DNA of 43,602 bases from DASVEE01 sp036399695 (GTDB taxonomy: Bacteria; Acidobacteriota; Thermoanaerobaculia; Gp7-AA8), in the NCBI GenBank assembly GCA_036399695.1, contig DASWMP010000140.1, positions 1 through 43,602 on the forward strand, given 5' to 3'. A program made the position numbers and the translations under genes. Shown here piece after piece: positions 1 through 7,565 of the stretch (positions are counted from its first letter, which is position 1; every line of letters begins with the position of its first letter). The notes under the pieces were generated by a model. It worked only from the letters and a program-made list of their open reading frames with translations, was not told where the DNA came from and searched no databases.

Positions 1-2
1 CG

Positions 3-1412
3 GTGGAGCGCTGCCAGCAGGAGTGCGTGGCGCGCCATCACAGCGGTGCGTTGTTCGTCGAGAAGATCGCGCCTCTGCTGACCACGGTGGAGAAGTCGGC
101 CTCCGCGCGCACGAAGGGGCTGCTGAAAGGGAAGCAGGTCGACGAGGCGGCGGTCACGCAGGACTTCGCCGAGAACCTGCGCGGGTCGCTGGCCCGCTTC
201 GCCGCGGCCGCGACAGGTCCGGCACCGGCGACGAGCCTCGATGCCTATCAGGCGCAGTGGCGCGGCGGTGCCGATGCTGATGCGAAGCGCGACCTCGAGG
301 ACGAGGTGAACCGGCTGCTCGACAAGATCACAGGCGCGCTGCCGGACTGCGGAACGGAACTGCGCCGGCTGACGCTGGAGCAGCTCGCGGAGTATCAGTC
401 CGGGCGGCTCCTGGAATCGTGCCGCCGCCACTGTATTGAAACGAACACGTACGATCCGTATCGCGCCGACCGGCAGTTCCTCTTCAACCTGGTGCGCGAG
501 CACGGCGAGGAGAACGCCTTCTTCCTCGGCGACAAGCCGAGCAGCCGTGTCTACAACCTGCCGCTCATGCCGCTGCTCGCCGGCGACAATCCGCTCTCGA
601 ACACCCTGCCGTCGAAGTTCCTCCGGCTGACCGACTATCAGTTCTATCTGCTCAAGCAGTGGTCCGAGGGGCTCTTCTACAATGAGTTGGTGGAAGGGTG
701 GGTCACGGAGGTGAACCTCTGGTGGCCGACAGCGAACTGGGTGAACCGCACGGGACGCGACCTCGACCGCGGCGTGCTGTCGAACCTCCTCGGCGGCGCC
801 TTCTGCCCCGGCGGCGAGATCGGCTGGATCATGCGCAATCCTGCGATCTACGCGGAGCCGTATCGCATCAAGCCCGATCCGGCGTTCTACAGCTTCGCCC
901 AGACGGCGGCGCAGGCGAATACGAGCAACGGGACGATCGGCGAAGGGGACTACGCGTCATACACGGGCACGGACCTGTCGCAGGACAACGACTTCGCCGT
1001 CGGCCTGCAGCCGGGCGACCTGACGAAGTACATGGCCCTGCCGTGGCAGGCCGACTTCAACGAATGCACGACGCAGGTCATCAACATCACGTACGAGAAC
1101 TGGAACAACATCTATCCGGAGAGTGACAACAACGAGGTGATGGCGCGGGAGAACCGCGTCTGGGAGACGCTCTGGTGGCCGGCGCACCGCCCGCTGCAGA
1201 CGTACGAGCTGCAGGAGGACGGCAGCACGCCGTGGCTCGACTGGACGCCGGGGGTGCCGCAGACGAACGCGGGCGACCTGAAGATGGTGACGGAGTGGTG
1301 GCGCCTGAGCTTCGTCATCCGCAATCCGAACGGCTCGACGAAACCGACGACGGTGCCGCCGCCGAACGACCCGCCGTACATCAGCGTTGAGCGCACGCGG
1401 AGGACGGACTGA
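3..1412 (+). CDS. LodA/GoxA-type CTQ quinoprotein amino-acid oxidase, C-terminal part (5' truncated by window edge)
   Basis: C-terminal part of a LodA/GoxA-family oxidase. Characterised members oxidise the amino group of a free amino acid (lysine in LodA, glycine in GoxA), releasing ammonia and hydrogen peroxide, with a cysteine tryptophylquinone (CTQ) cofactor made from their own side chains. The 469 visible residues carry both cross-link motifs: FCPGGEIGW with Cys at residue 268 and KYMALPWQADFNEC with Trp at residue 348, counted from the first visible codon. Family proteins are about 650-730 residues long, so the true start lies before the window and the GTG at position 3 is probably internal. 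A LodB-like flavoprotein follows after 9 bases, the partner needed for CTQ formation in known pairs. The family call is firm; the substrate cannot be read from the sequence. Confidence 0.9.
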   Translation: MERCQQECVARHHSGALFVEKIAPLLTTVEKSASARTKGLLKGKQVDEAAVTQDFAENLRGSLARFAAAATGPAPATSLDAYQAQWRGGADADAKRDLEDEVNRLLDKITGALPDCGTELRRLTLEQLAEYQSGRLLESCRRHCIETNTYDPYRADRQFLFNLVREHGEENAFFLGDKPSSRVYNLPLMPLLAGDNPLSNTLPSKFLRLTDYQFYLLKQWSEGLFYNELVEGWVTEVNLWWPTANWVNRTGRDLDRGVLSNLLGGAFCPGGEIGWIMRNPAIYAEPYRIKPDPAFYSFAQTAAQANTSNGTIGEGDYASYTGTDLSQDNDFAVGLQPGDLTKYMALPWQADFNECTTQVINITYENWNNIYPESDNNEVMARENRVWETLWWPAHRPLQTYELQEDGSTPWLDWTPGVPQTNAGDLKMVTEWWRLSFVIRNPNGSTKPTTVPPPNDPPYISVERTRRTD

Positions 1413-1421
1413 CGGGCGGCG

Positions 1422-2432
1422 ATGCGGTATGACGTGGCCATCGCCGGCGGCGGCCCGGCCGGCTGCGCGACGGCGCTGTCGCTGCGGGCGCACGCGCCGT
1501 CGCTGAAGGTGCTGCTGGTGGAGGCGTCGCGCTACGAGGCGCCACGCATCGGCGAGACGCTGCCGCCGCTGGCGCGCCAGCTCCTCGAGCACCTCGGCGT
1601 GTGGGAGGCGTTCGTCGCCCAACGCCACCGCGAGGTGCACGGGACGGTGGCGGCGTGGGGGTCGCGTGTCCGCGTGGACAACGATTACTTTTTCGGCACC
1701 GCCGGGAACGGGTGGCATCTCGACCGGACGGCGTTCGACGCGATGCTGGCCGATGCCGCCGAGGCGCGCGGCGTGACGGTGGTGCGGGGCGAGCGGGCGG
1801 CGGTGGATGCGCGGGTGGTGGTCGACGCGACGGGCGGGGCGGCGGCGATCGCGCGGCGGCGTGGGGCGTCGTTCGTGAGCGGCGACCATCTCGTGGCGGC
1901 GGTGCGGTTCTACGACGGCGGCGGCGATGACCCGCGCACGCTCGTGGAGGCGTTTGCCGACGGCTGGTGGTACACGGCCGGCCTGCCGGACGGCAAACGG
2001 GTGGTGGCGTGCATGACCGACGGCGATCTGGCCCGCGGCCTGCGGCTGGCGGAGGAGGCGTCGTGGTCGGCGCTGCTGTCAGGCACGACGCACGTGGCGC
2101 CGCTGGTGCGGGGGAAGGGCTCGGAGCTGGTGGTGCGCAGCGCCGACTCGCGCCGGCTGGACGTCGCGGCGGGGGACGGGTGGGTGGCGGTGGGGGACGC
2201 CGCCTCGCGATTCGATCCGTTGTCTTCGCAGGGGATCATCAAGGCGCTGCGGTCGGGGGTCTTTGCGTCGTACGCCGTCGGCGATCTGCTCGTGCGGGGG
2301 GATGAGAGCGGGGTGCGCCGGTACCGCGGATTCGTGGAGCAGGAGTTTGCGAGCTACCTGACGGTCCGCACGAAGTTCTATCGGGAGGAAACGCGCTGGC
2401 CGGAGCGGGAGTTCTGGCGGCGGCGCAGGTGA
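1422..2432 (+). CDS. LodB-like FAD-dependent oxidoreductase (CTQ maturation partner)
   Basis: A 336-residue flavoprotein. The N-terminus has the Rossmann FAD-binding motif AIAGGGPAGCATALSLRA (about residues 6-23), and near residues 250-270 the second FAD motif DGWVAVGDAASRFDPLSSQG, as in the tryptophan-halogenase/geranylgeranyl-reductase-like superfamily. It lies 9 bases after the LodA-type oxidase, clearly co-transcribed. In the LodA/LodB and GoxA/GoxB systems this flavoprotein is needed to form the tryptophylquinone in the partner, so the same role is inferred here. No signal peptide is seen, which fits a cytoplasmic modification step. A stand-alone monooxygenase cannot be excluded, but the pairing makes the maturation role much more likely. 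Confidence 0.85.
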   Translation: MRYDVAIAGGGPAGCATALSLRAHAPSLKVLLVEASRYEAPRIGETLPPLARQLLEHLGVWEAFVAQRHREVHGTVAAWGSRVRVDNDYFFGTAGNGWHLDRTAFDAMLADAAEARGVTVVRGERAAVDARVVVDATGGAAAIARRRGASFVSGDHLVAAVRFYDGGGDDPRTLVEAFADGWWYTAGLPDGKRVVACMTDGDLARGLRLAEEASWSALLSGTTHVAPLVRGKGSELVVRSADSRRLDVAAGDGWVAVGDAASRFDPLSSQGIIKALRSGVFASYAVGDLLVRGDESGVRRYRGFVEQEFASYLTVRTKFYREETRWPEREFWRRRR

Positions 2433-2496
2433 GCCGACAGGAAACGAGGGGAGCCGTGAAAACCCTCTGGCACGCAGGCGGCGGAGTTTGGACCGT

Positions 2497-2528
2497 GGCA
2501 GCTGATGAAGCGCCGCTGCCGCACTCCA
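2497..2528 (-). repeat. Dispersed intergenic repeat, copy 1
   Basis: This 32-base segment, read on the - strand, matches 40504-40535 on the + strand at about 30 of 32 positions. Both begin TGGAGTGCGGCAGCG and continue with a GCTTCATCAG core. Both lie just after the stop of a gene. Two well-conserved intergenic copies 38 kb apart suggest a genome-wide repeat family. Confidence 0.6.
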
Positions 2529-2622
2529 GACTGCACGCGGTCAATGCGGCCGTGTTGGCCGCCACCGCGAACCGCCACCTTGCCTTTTTGCATGTGGCGC
2601 AAATTCTGCTCCAGTTCCTTGC

Positions 2623-2787
2623 ATGTCCCAGCCGCACGATGACCTTCCGCCGTACCTTCGTCCGCCGCAGCCGCATGTACCGCAGGAGCAGATTCCGCTT
2701 CGGGCGCCGACGCCGGGCGAGACTGATGACCTGCCGGCGGAGGCGCCGCCGCCCCGTCCGTCCGAACCGTTCCTTCGGCGCACCTGA
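2623..2787 (+). CDS. Possible small proline-rich protein (54 aa)
   Basis: A 54-codon frame from ATG 2623 to TGA 2785, encoding a proline-rich, acidic peptide that begins MSQPHDDLPPYLRPPQPH and ends SEPFLRRT. There is no hydrophobic segment and no recognised domain. Third-position base choice looks more gene-like than in the other frames here, but there is no Shine-Dalgarno sequence in front of the ATG. It lies upstream of paoA. It may be a real small gene or chance; no function can be given. Confidence 0.25.
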   Translation: MSQPHDDLPPYLRPPQPHVPQEQIPLRAPTPGETDDLPAEAPPPRPSEPFLRRT

Positions 2788-2873
2788 ACTCCGAATCGGG
2801 AGCATGTCATCGCCGAGGCTCACCCCGCTGGCCCGTGGCCTGCACGCCACTTCGTCCAGCGAAGGAGGCCCGC

Positions 2874-3539
2874 ATGACACTCCCCCCTTGTTATCAGCCG
2901 TTGGACGACGACGAGCCGCGCGAAACGCGTTCGGAGCCGGAGCCGGACCAGCCGGCTGAGCCCTCGCGCAGATCGTTCCTCATCGGCTCCGCGGTGGCTA
3001 CGGCGACGGCCTTCGTGGCGCCGCTGCTTCGCGGTGCCGAGGAGAAGCCGGCCGCGAAGACGCGCGATGCGAATGCCACGAAGGTGGCGCTGAACGTCAA
3101 CGGCAAGATCCACGAGCTGGAGCTCGATCCCCGCACCACGCTCCTCGACGTCCTCCGCGAACAGCTCGACCTCACGGGCGCCAAGAAGGGCTGCGATCAG
3201 GGGGCGTGCGGCGCCTGCACGGTGCTGGTGGACGGCCGGCGGGTGAACTCCTGTCTCACGCTCGCGGTGATGCACGGCGGCAGGCAGATCGTGACGATCG
3301 AAGGGCTGACGCAGAACGGGCGGCTCCATCCGGTGCAGGCGGCCTTCATCCGCAACGACGGCTTCCAGTGCGGCTACTGCACGCCGGGGCAGATCTGCTC
3401 GGCCGTGGCTCTGATCCGCGAGGGGCACACGAAGACGGACGACGAGATTCGCGAGTGGATGAGCGGCAACATCTGCCGCTGCGGCGCTTACGTCAACATC
3501 GTCCAGGCGGTGAAGGAGGCGGCGAATGCAACCGTTTGA
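2874..3539 (+). CDS. paoA: Periplasmic aldehyde oxidoreductase-type 2Fe-2S subunit
   Basis: Iron-sulfur subunit (221 aa) of a xanthine-oxidase-family molybdenum hydroxylase; it passes electrons from the molybdenum subunit to the FAD subunit. Two [2Fe-2S] motifs are visible: a plant-ferredoxin type with Cys107, 112, 115 and 127 (GCDQGACGACTVLVDG), and the helical-domain type with Cys166, 169, 201 and 203 (CGYCTPGQ, CRC). The N-terminus has a twin-arginine signal, SRRSFLIGSAVATATAFVAP with Arg32-Arg33, so the complex is probably exported folded to the periplasm, as E. coli PaoA is. ATG 2874 is chosen because AAGGAGG lies just upstream; an in-frame upstream start at 2835 has no such site. The gene overlaps paoB by 14 bases. 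Confidence 0.9.
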   Translation: MTLPPCYQPLDDDEPRETRSEPEPDQPAEPSRRSFLIGSAVATATAFVAPLLRGAEEKPAAKTRDANATKVALNVNGKIHELELDPRTTLLDVLREQLDLTGAKKGCDQGACGACTVLVDGRRVNSCLTLAVMHGGRQIVTIEGLTQNGRLHPVQAAFIRNDGFQCGYCTPGQICSAVALIREGHTKTDDEIREWMSGNICRCGAYVNIVQAVKEAANATV

Positions 3540-4524
3540 GTACGCCCGCGCCGCGGACGAAGCAGCCGCCCTCAAAGCCGGCGCCGCCGCGAAGACGAAG
3601 TACGTCGCCGGCGGCACGAACCTCGTCGACCTGATGAAGAACGACGTGGAGCGGCCGGCGCACGTGGTCGACATCAACGGCCTGGCCATGTCCGGCATCG
3701 AGCGCGTGAACGGCGGCCTGCGCATCGGCACGCTGGCCCGCATGAGCGACGTGGCCGCGCATCCGGACATCGTGCGCATGTTCCCGGCGATCTCGCAGGC
3801 GCTGCTCCTCAGCGCCTCGCCGCAGTTGCGCAACGCCGCTTCCCTCGGGGGCAACCTGATGCAGCGCGTCCGCTGCCCTTACTTCCGCGAGCTGACCTGG
3901 ACGCCGTGCAACAAGCGGGAGCCGGGCAGCGGCTGCTCGGCCATCGAGGGGGAGAACCGGATGCACGCGGTCCTCGGCACGTCCGAGGCTTGCATCGCGA
4001 CACATCCGTCGGACTTTGCCGTGGCACTGGCGGCGATGGACGGCGTCCTGACGATCCGCGGCCCGAAAGGGGAGCGGCAGGTGGCAGCCGTCGACTTTCA
4101 TCTGCTGCCCGGCAAGACGCCGCACGTGGAGCACGACCTCGCGGCGGGGGAGCTCATCACCTCTATCTATCTGCCGGACGCGCCGCACGCGCGCCGTTCG
4201 GCGTATCTCAAGGTGCGGGACCGGGCCTCGTATGAGTTTGCCCTGACGTCCGCCGCGGTGGGCCTCGACGTCTCCGGCGGGATCATCCGGTCGGCGCGCG
4301 TGGCCCTGGGCGGGGTGGCGACGAAGCCTTGGCGCTCGCGCGACGCGGAGGCGGCGCTGACCGGCAAGCCGGCATCCGAGGCGACATTCCGTGAGGCAGG
4401 GGAGGCGGCCATGCGCACCGCGCGCGGCTACGGACAGAACGACTTCAAGATCGAGCTCGCCAAGCGCACGCTCGTCCGCGCGTTCAGCGACCTGGCCAGC
4501 GATCTTGCCGGGGGTGCGGCATGA
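3526..4524 (+). CDS. paoB: Periplasmic aldehyde oxidoreductase-type FAD-binding subunit
   Basis: FAD subunit (332 aa) of the same molybdenum hydroxylase. It shows the FAD-binding segment YVAGGTNLVDLMK (about residues 26-38) and the LRNAASLGGNL segment (about 105-115). Just after, CPYF, PCNKR and GSGC supply cysteines like those in the PaoB/YagS branch, which binds an extra [4Fe-4S] cluster; that cluster is inferred here. Length agrees with E. coli PaoB (318 aa). It overlaps paoA by 14 bases and shares ATGA with paoC, so the three subunits are translationally coupled. It has no signal peptide, as expected if it is carried out with PaoA's twin-arginine signal. Confidence 0.88.
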   Translation: MQPFEYARAADEAAALKAGAAAKTKYVAGGTNLVDLMKNDVERPAHVVDINGLAMSGIERVNGGLRIGTLARMSDVAAHPDIVRMFPAISQALLLSASPQLRNAASLGGNLMQRVRCPYFRELTWTPCNKREPGSGCSAIEGENRMHAVLGTSEACIATHPSDFAVALAAMDGVLTIRGPKGERQVAAVDFHLLPGKTPHVEHDLAAGELITSIYLPDAPHARRSAYLKVRDRASYEFALTSAAVGLDVSGGIIRSARVALGGVATKPWRSRDAEAALTGKPASEATFREAGEAAMRTARGYGQNDFKIELAKRTLVRAFSDLASDLAGGAA

Positions 4525-6710
4525 TCGGGGAAGGACGCGACCGCGTCGACGGGCATCCGAAAGTCACGGGGAGCGCACGTTTCGCGGCCGAGCACAACCT
4601 GCCGGACCTGACGCACGCGGTCGTCGTCATGGCCACGATCCCGGCCGGCACGATCAAATCGCTCGACACCGCCGCGGCGAAGAAGGCGCCGGGCGTGCTG
4701 GCCGTCATCTCCCATCTGAACGCGCCGAAGCTGAACTTTCCGGGCAGCGCCGGCGGCGGACGGAACGAGACCGGCGGGCCGACGCGCACTCCGGCCGGAG
4801 GCGGCGCCGCACCGGGCGGACCGCCGGCCGGCAATTACGCCGAGCCGCGCCTGATCCCCTTCCGCGACGCCTCGGTCCACTACGTCGGCCAGCAGATCGC
4901 CGTCGTGGTGGCCGACACGCTGGAGCATGCGACGCACGCGGCGCAGCTCGTGAACGTGACGTACGAGTCGAAGCGGGCCCGTACGGACATGAACGCGCTG
5001 CGGGCCGAGGCCGTCGACAAGCCGCCCGGCCCGCAGAGCGCCCCCTTCACAAAAGGCGATCCGATGGGAGCGTTCGCGGCGGCGCCGGTGAAGATCGATC
5101 AGATCTACCGCACGCCGCACCAGCACCACAACCCGATCGAGGCGCACGCCATCGTCGCCGACTGGAAAGGGGACGAGCTGACGCTGTACGACTCGGCGCA
5201 GAACATCTTCGCCACCCGGCAGACGCTGGCCCGCGCGTTCGAGATCCCGACGGAGAACGTGCGCGTGGTCTCGCAGTATGTCGGCGGCGCGTTCGGTTCG
5301 AAGGGGTCGGCCTGGCCGCACCTCCTCATCGGCGTCATCGCCGCGAAGGTGGTCGGCCGCCCGGTGAAGCTGTGGGTGCCGCGCCGTCAGCTCTTCTTCA
5401 CGAACGGCCACCGCCCCGAGACCGAGCAGCGGGTGGCCCTCGGCGCCACGCCGGACGGGAAGCTCGTCTCGCTCATCCACGACGGCATTTGCCAGGGCAA
5501 CGCCGTCAACGACTACAACGAGCGGATGAGCCGCCCTTCGCGCGTGCTCTACGCCACGCCGAACCTCTACGCGGCGAACAAGGTGGTGGAGCTGAACGTC
5601 TCCAGCGGCACCTACATGCGCGCGCCCGGCGAAAACCCCGGCGCGTTCGCGCTCGAGTCGGCGCTCGACGAGCTGTCGTACGCCGTCGGCATCGACCCGG
5701 TGCAACTTCGGGTCATCAACCATGCGGATACGAACCCGTCCGACGGCAAGCCGTGGTCGAGCAAGTCGCTCAAGGAGTGCTACGCGAGGGGAGCGGAGCG
5801 CTTCGGCTGGTCGCGCCGGGCGAAGGAGCCGCGCTCGATGCGCGACGGACGGCTGCTCGTCGGCTACGGCATGGCCACGGCGACGTATCCGGCGCATCGC
5901 GCCCCGGCCTCGGCGCGGGCGACGATGAAGAACGACGGGACGCTCCTCATCTCGAGCGGCTCGCACGAGATGGGCACCGGCACCGCGACGGTCATGGCTC
6001 AGGTCGCGGCCGGCGTGCTGAAGATGCCGGTCGAGCGGGTGCGTTTCGCCTACGGTGACACGACGCTCCCGACCGCGCCGATCTCGGCGGGGTCGATGAC
6101 GGCGTCGAGCGTCGGGTCGGCGGTCTTCGAGGTGGCGACGGCGCTGCGGCGCAAGCTCGTCGAGCTGGCCGGCAGCGAGAAGATCGACGACTACGCCGCG
6201 CTGCTGCACCGGAACTACCTGCCGAGCGTGGAGGTGCAGGTCGATTCCAGGCCCGACCCGGCCGCGCAGCAGTATTCGTCGCACGCCTTCGGGGCGCACT
6301 TTGCCGAGGTGGCGGTGGACCCTGACCTGGGGATCGCCAGGGTGCGGCGCATGGTCAGCGCCTTCGCCGCGGGACGGGTGCTCAACGCCAAGACGGCTCG
6401 CAGCCAGTACATCGGCGGCATCGTCCAGGGCATCAGCGCCGCGCTGATGGAGCAGACGCACTTCGACAAACGCATCGGCTCCTACACGAACGTGAACATG
6501 GGGGAGTACCTCGTCCCGGTCAACGCCGACATCCACACCCTGGACGTGATCCTGGTGGAGGAAGAGGACAAGTACGTGAACCCGATCGGCGCGAAAGGGA
6601 TCGGCGAGGTGGGCATCGTGGGCGTGGCGCCGGCGATCGCGAACGCCGTGTTCCACGCCACGGGGCGGCGAATCCGCGACCTGCCGATCACGATCGAGAA
6701 GCTGTTGTAG
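4521..6710 (+). CDS. paoC: Periplasmic aldehyde oxidoreductase-type molybdenum cofactor-binding subunit
   Basis: Catalytic subunit (729 aa; E. coli PaoC is 732 aa) of a three-part molybdenum hydroxylase, expected to hydroxylate aldehydes or N-heterocycles at the Mo centre. Visible are the substrate and cofactor segments YVGGAFGSKG and GTYMRAPGENPGAFALES, the GSHEMGTGTATVMAQ region, and the C-terminal motif GAKGIGEVG with the catalytic Glu at residue 696. Start ATG 4521 overlaps the paoB stop (ATGA). A linker rich in Gly, Pro and Ala lies near residues 73-110. No XdhC/PaoD-type Mo-cofactor chaperone gene follows. The family call is firm; the substrate is unknown. Confidence 0.9.
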   Translation: MIGEGRDRVDGHPKVTGSARFAAEHNLPDLTHAVVVMATIPAGTIKSLDTAAAKKAPGVLAVISHLNAPKLNFPGSAGGGRNETGGPTRTPAGGGAAPGGPPAGNYAEPRLIPFRDASVHYVGQQIAVVVADTLEHATHAAQLVNVTYESKRARTDMNALRAEAVDKPPGPQSAPFTKGDPMGAFAAAPVKIDQIYRTPHQHHNPIEAHAIVADWKGDELTLYDSAQNIFATRQTLARAFEIPTENVRVVSQYVGGAFGSKGSAWPHLLIGVIAAKVVGRPVKLWVPRRQLFFTNGHRPETEQRVALGATPDGKLVSLIHDGICQGNAVNDYNERMSRPSRVLYATPNLYAANKVVELNVSSGTYMRAPGENPGAFALESALDELSYAVGIDPVQLRVINHADTNPSDGKPWSSKSLKECYARGAERFGWSRRAKEPRSMRDGRLLVGYGMATATYPAHRAPASARATMKNDGTLLISSGSHEMGTGTATVMAQVAAGVLKMPVERVRFAYGDTTLPTAPISAGSMTASSVGSAVFEVATALRRKLVELAGSEKIDDYAALLHRNYLPSVEVQVDSRPDPAAQQYSSHAFGAHFAEVAVDPDLGIARVRRMVSAFAAGRVLNAKTARSQYIGGIVQGISAALMEQTHFDKRIGSYTNVNMGEYLVPVNADIHTLDVILVEEEDKYVNPIGAKGIGEVGIVGVAPAIANAVFHATGRRIRDLPITIEKLL

Positions 6711-6725
6711 AGGGGCGGGGGGGCA

Positions 6726-6857
6726 GTGGAGGACGGACATTCCTGTCCGTCACGCGAGAAATGACGCGAGTCCGCTGCACCTCCGCTGCACCTCCGCATA
6801 CCCTGCGCTCTCGGTGGGTACTTTGTCGCGTAACGGACACGATTGTCCGTCCTCCAC
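6726..6857. repeat. Inverted repeat, 25-bp arms, each arm itself a hairpin
   Basis: Arms 6726-6750 and 6833-6857 are reverse complements at all but a few positions near the arm centre, with an 82-base interior. Each arm also contains its own palindrome: CGGACA-TTCC-TGTCCG on the left and CGGACA-CGAT-TGTCCG on the right. Pairing continues weakly inward (CACGCGAG against TCGCGTA). The layout resembles paired REP/BIME-type elements. It lies just after paoC and may also affect transcript ends. Confidence 0.75.
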
Positions 6858-6880
6858 TCCTGTCTCGTAGCGCCTCGGCG

Positions 6881-6919
6881 GTGGCGACCAGCCACTGCAC
6901 GCGGAGATCTTCTCTCCGC
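6881..6919. repeat. Two adjacent REP-like palindromes
   Basis: GTGGC-GACCA-GCCAC at 6881-6895 and GCGGAGA-TCTTC-TCTCCGC at 6901-6919 are perfect hairpins with 5-base loops. They follow directly on the larger inverted repeat, giving four palindromes in under 200 bases. Confidence 0.6.
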
Positions 6920-7026
6920 CCTCCTGTCTGACTGGACAGTTTTCCCTTTTTGGTGAATCAAGGGTAGGGAAATGTCGCCTTTCGTCACCCCTAGGAGTAA
7001 GATCGCGCTGGTCCAACCAAACACCT

Positions 7027-7512
7027 ATGAGTGTCTATCGGCGAACACGTACGTGGGCGGCCTTCCGTCTCGCGTCTCTACTGGTTATTTTCATTCTCTC
7101 GGCTTCGTGCTCGATGGGGCCGAAGGTGCGTGGCATGTTCGGGGGGGAGCTTCCGGTCGAGGTCAGAGTCGCGCCGGATGCGAATCATGACAGCCCCGTC
7201 GCTGTCGACCTGCTCGTCGTCTACGACAAGAAGCTGCTCGACAAGCTGCTCGCGACGCCTTCGGCGGAGTGGTTCGCCAAGCGCGACCAGTTCCTGAAGG
7301 ATTACCCGAAGCAGCTCGTCGTCGAAGCGCGCGAGTGGGTGCCGGGGCAGGCTGTCGAGCCGCTCACGCTGACCTACCGGCCCGGCGCCGTGATGGTGGT
7401 CGTCTTCGCCGACTACGGCACGGCCGGCGACCATCGCGCCGCCGTCGATCCGCAGCAACTCTTCCGCCTCGTCCTCGGCGAGCGCGATCTGGCCGTGGAG
7501 GTGCTGCAATGA
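7027..7512 (+). CDS. tssJ: T6SS outer-membrane lipoprotein TssJ
   Basis: A 161-residue protein with a lipoprotein-type N-terminus: basic residues RRTRTW, a hydrophobic run LASLLVIFILSA and Cys28 in LSASC. The rest looks like the small beta-sandwich of TssJ, and both length and position fit. TssJ is anchored in the outer membrane and binds the periplasmic end of TssM. The lipobox has Ser rather than Leu at -3, so it is atypical. The call rests mainly on being first in a tssJ-K-L-M run. Its stop codon overlaps an ATG that opens an 18-codon frame reaching the tssK start. Confidence 0.82.
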   Translation: MSVYRRTRTWAAFRLASLLVIFILSASCSMGPKVRGMFGGELPVEVRVAPDANHDSPVAVDLLVVYDKKLLDKLLATPSAEWFAKRDQFLKDYPKQLVVEAREWVPGQAVEPLTLTYRPGAVMVVVFADYGTAGDHRAAVDPQQLFRLVLGERDLAVEVLQ

Positions 7513-7565
7513 GCGCGGTAAACGGCCGGAATCGTCAGTCAACGTTGAGTGAGGAGATTTGGTGA
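7509..7565 (+). other. Bridging mini-ORF between tssJ and tssK (18 codons)
   Basis: ATG 7509 overlaps the tssJ stop (ATGA). The frame stays open for 18 codons and ends with a TGA overlapping the tssK GTG start (GTGA). Such a frame could carry terminating ribosomes on to the next start. The peptide itself has no recognisable features and is probably not functional. Confidence 0.35.

Larger units (their letters stand above)
2433..2873. other. Intergenic region with a dispersed-repeat copy and a possible small proline-rich ORF
   Basis: A 441-base spacer between the lodB-like gene and paoA. The first ~100 bases hold a dispersed repeat (2497-2528) found again in inverted orientation at 40504-40535. 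Several frames are open but lack good initiation signals. The most credible small frame is 2623-2787. The last bases before paoA hold its Shine-Dalgarno sequence (GAAGGAGG, 2861-2868). No clear promoter or terminator was recognised. Confidence 0.5.
6711..7026. other. Intergenic region upstream of the T6SS operon, rich in palindromes
   Basis: A 316-base spacer between paoC and tssJ. It holds a 25-bp inverted repeat (6726-6750 and 6833-6857) and two compact palindromes (6881-6895 and 6901-6919), described separately. The T6SS promoter should lie between about 6920 and 7020. A TAAGAT hexamer at 6999 resembles a -10 box but has no convincing -35 partner, and no sigma-54-type -24/-12 element was seen. 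There is no clear Shine-Dalgarno sequence before tssJ. Confidence 0.5.

Noticed and set aside
2429..2959. A 176-codon + strand frame after the lodB-like gene
   Set aside because: It runs through a dispersed repeat, has an Arg-rich random-looking product and overlaps the well-supported start of paoA.
4428..6740. A 770-codon open frame on the - strand opposite paoC
   Set aside because: It is the antisense shadow of a confident molybdenum hydroxylase subunit, with Arg/Asp/His-rich composition and no recognisable motif.
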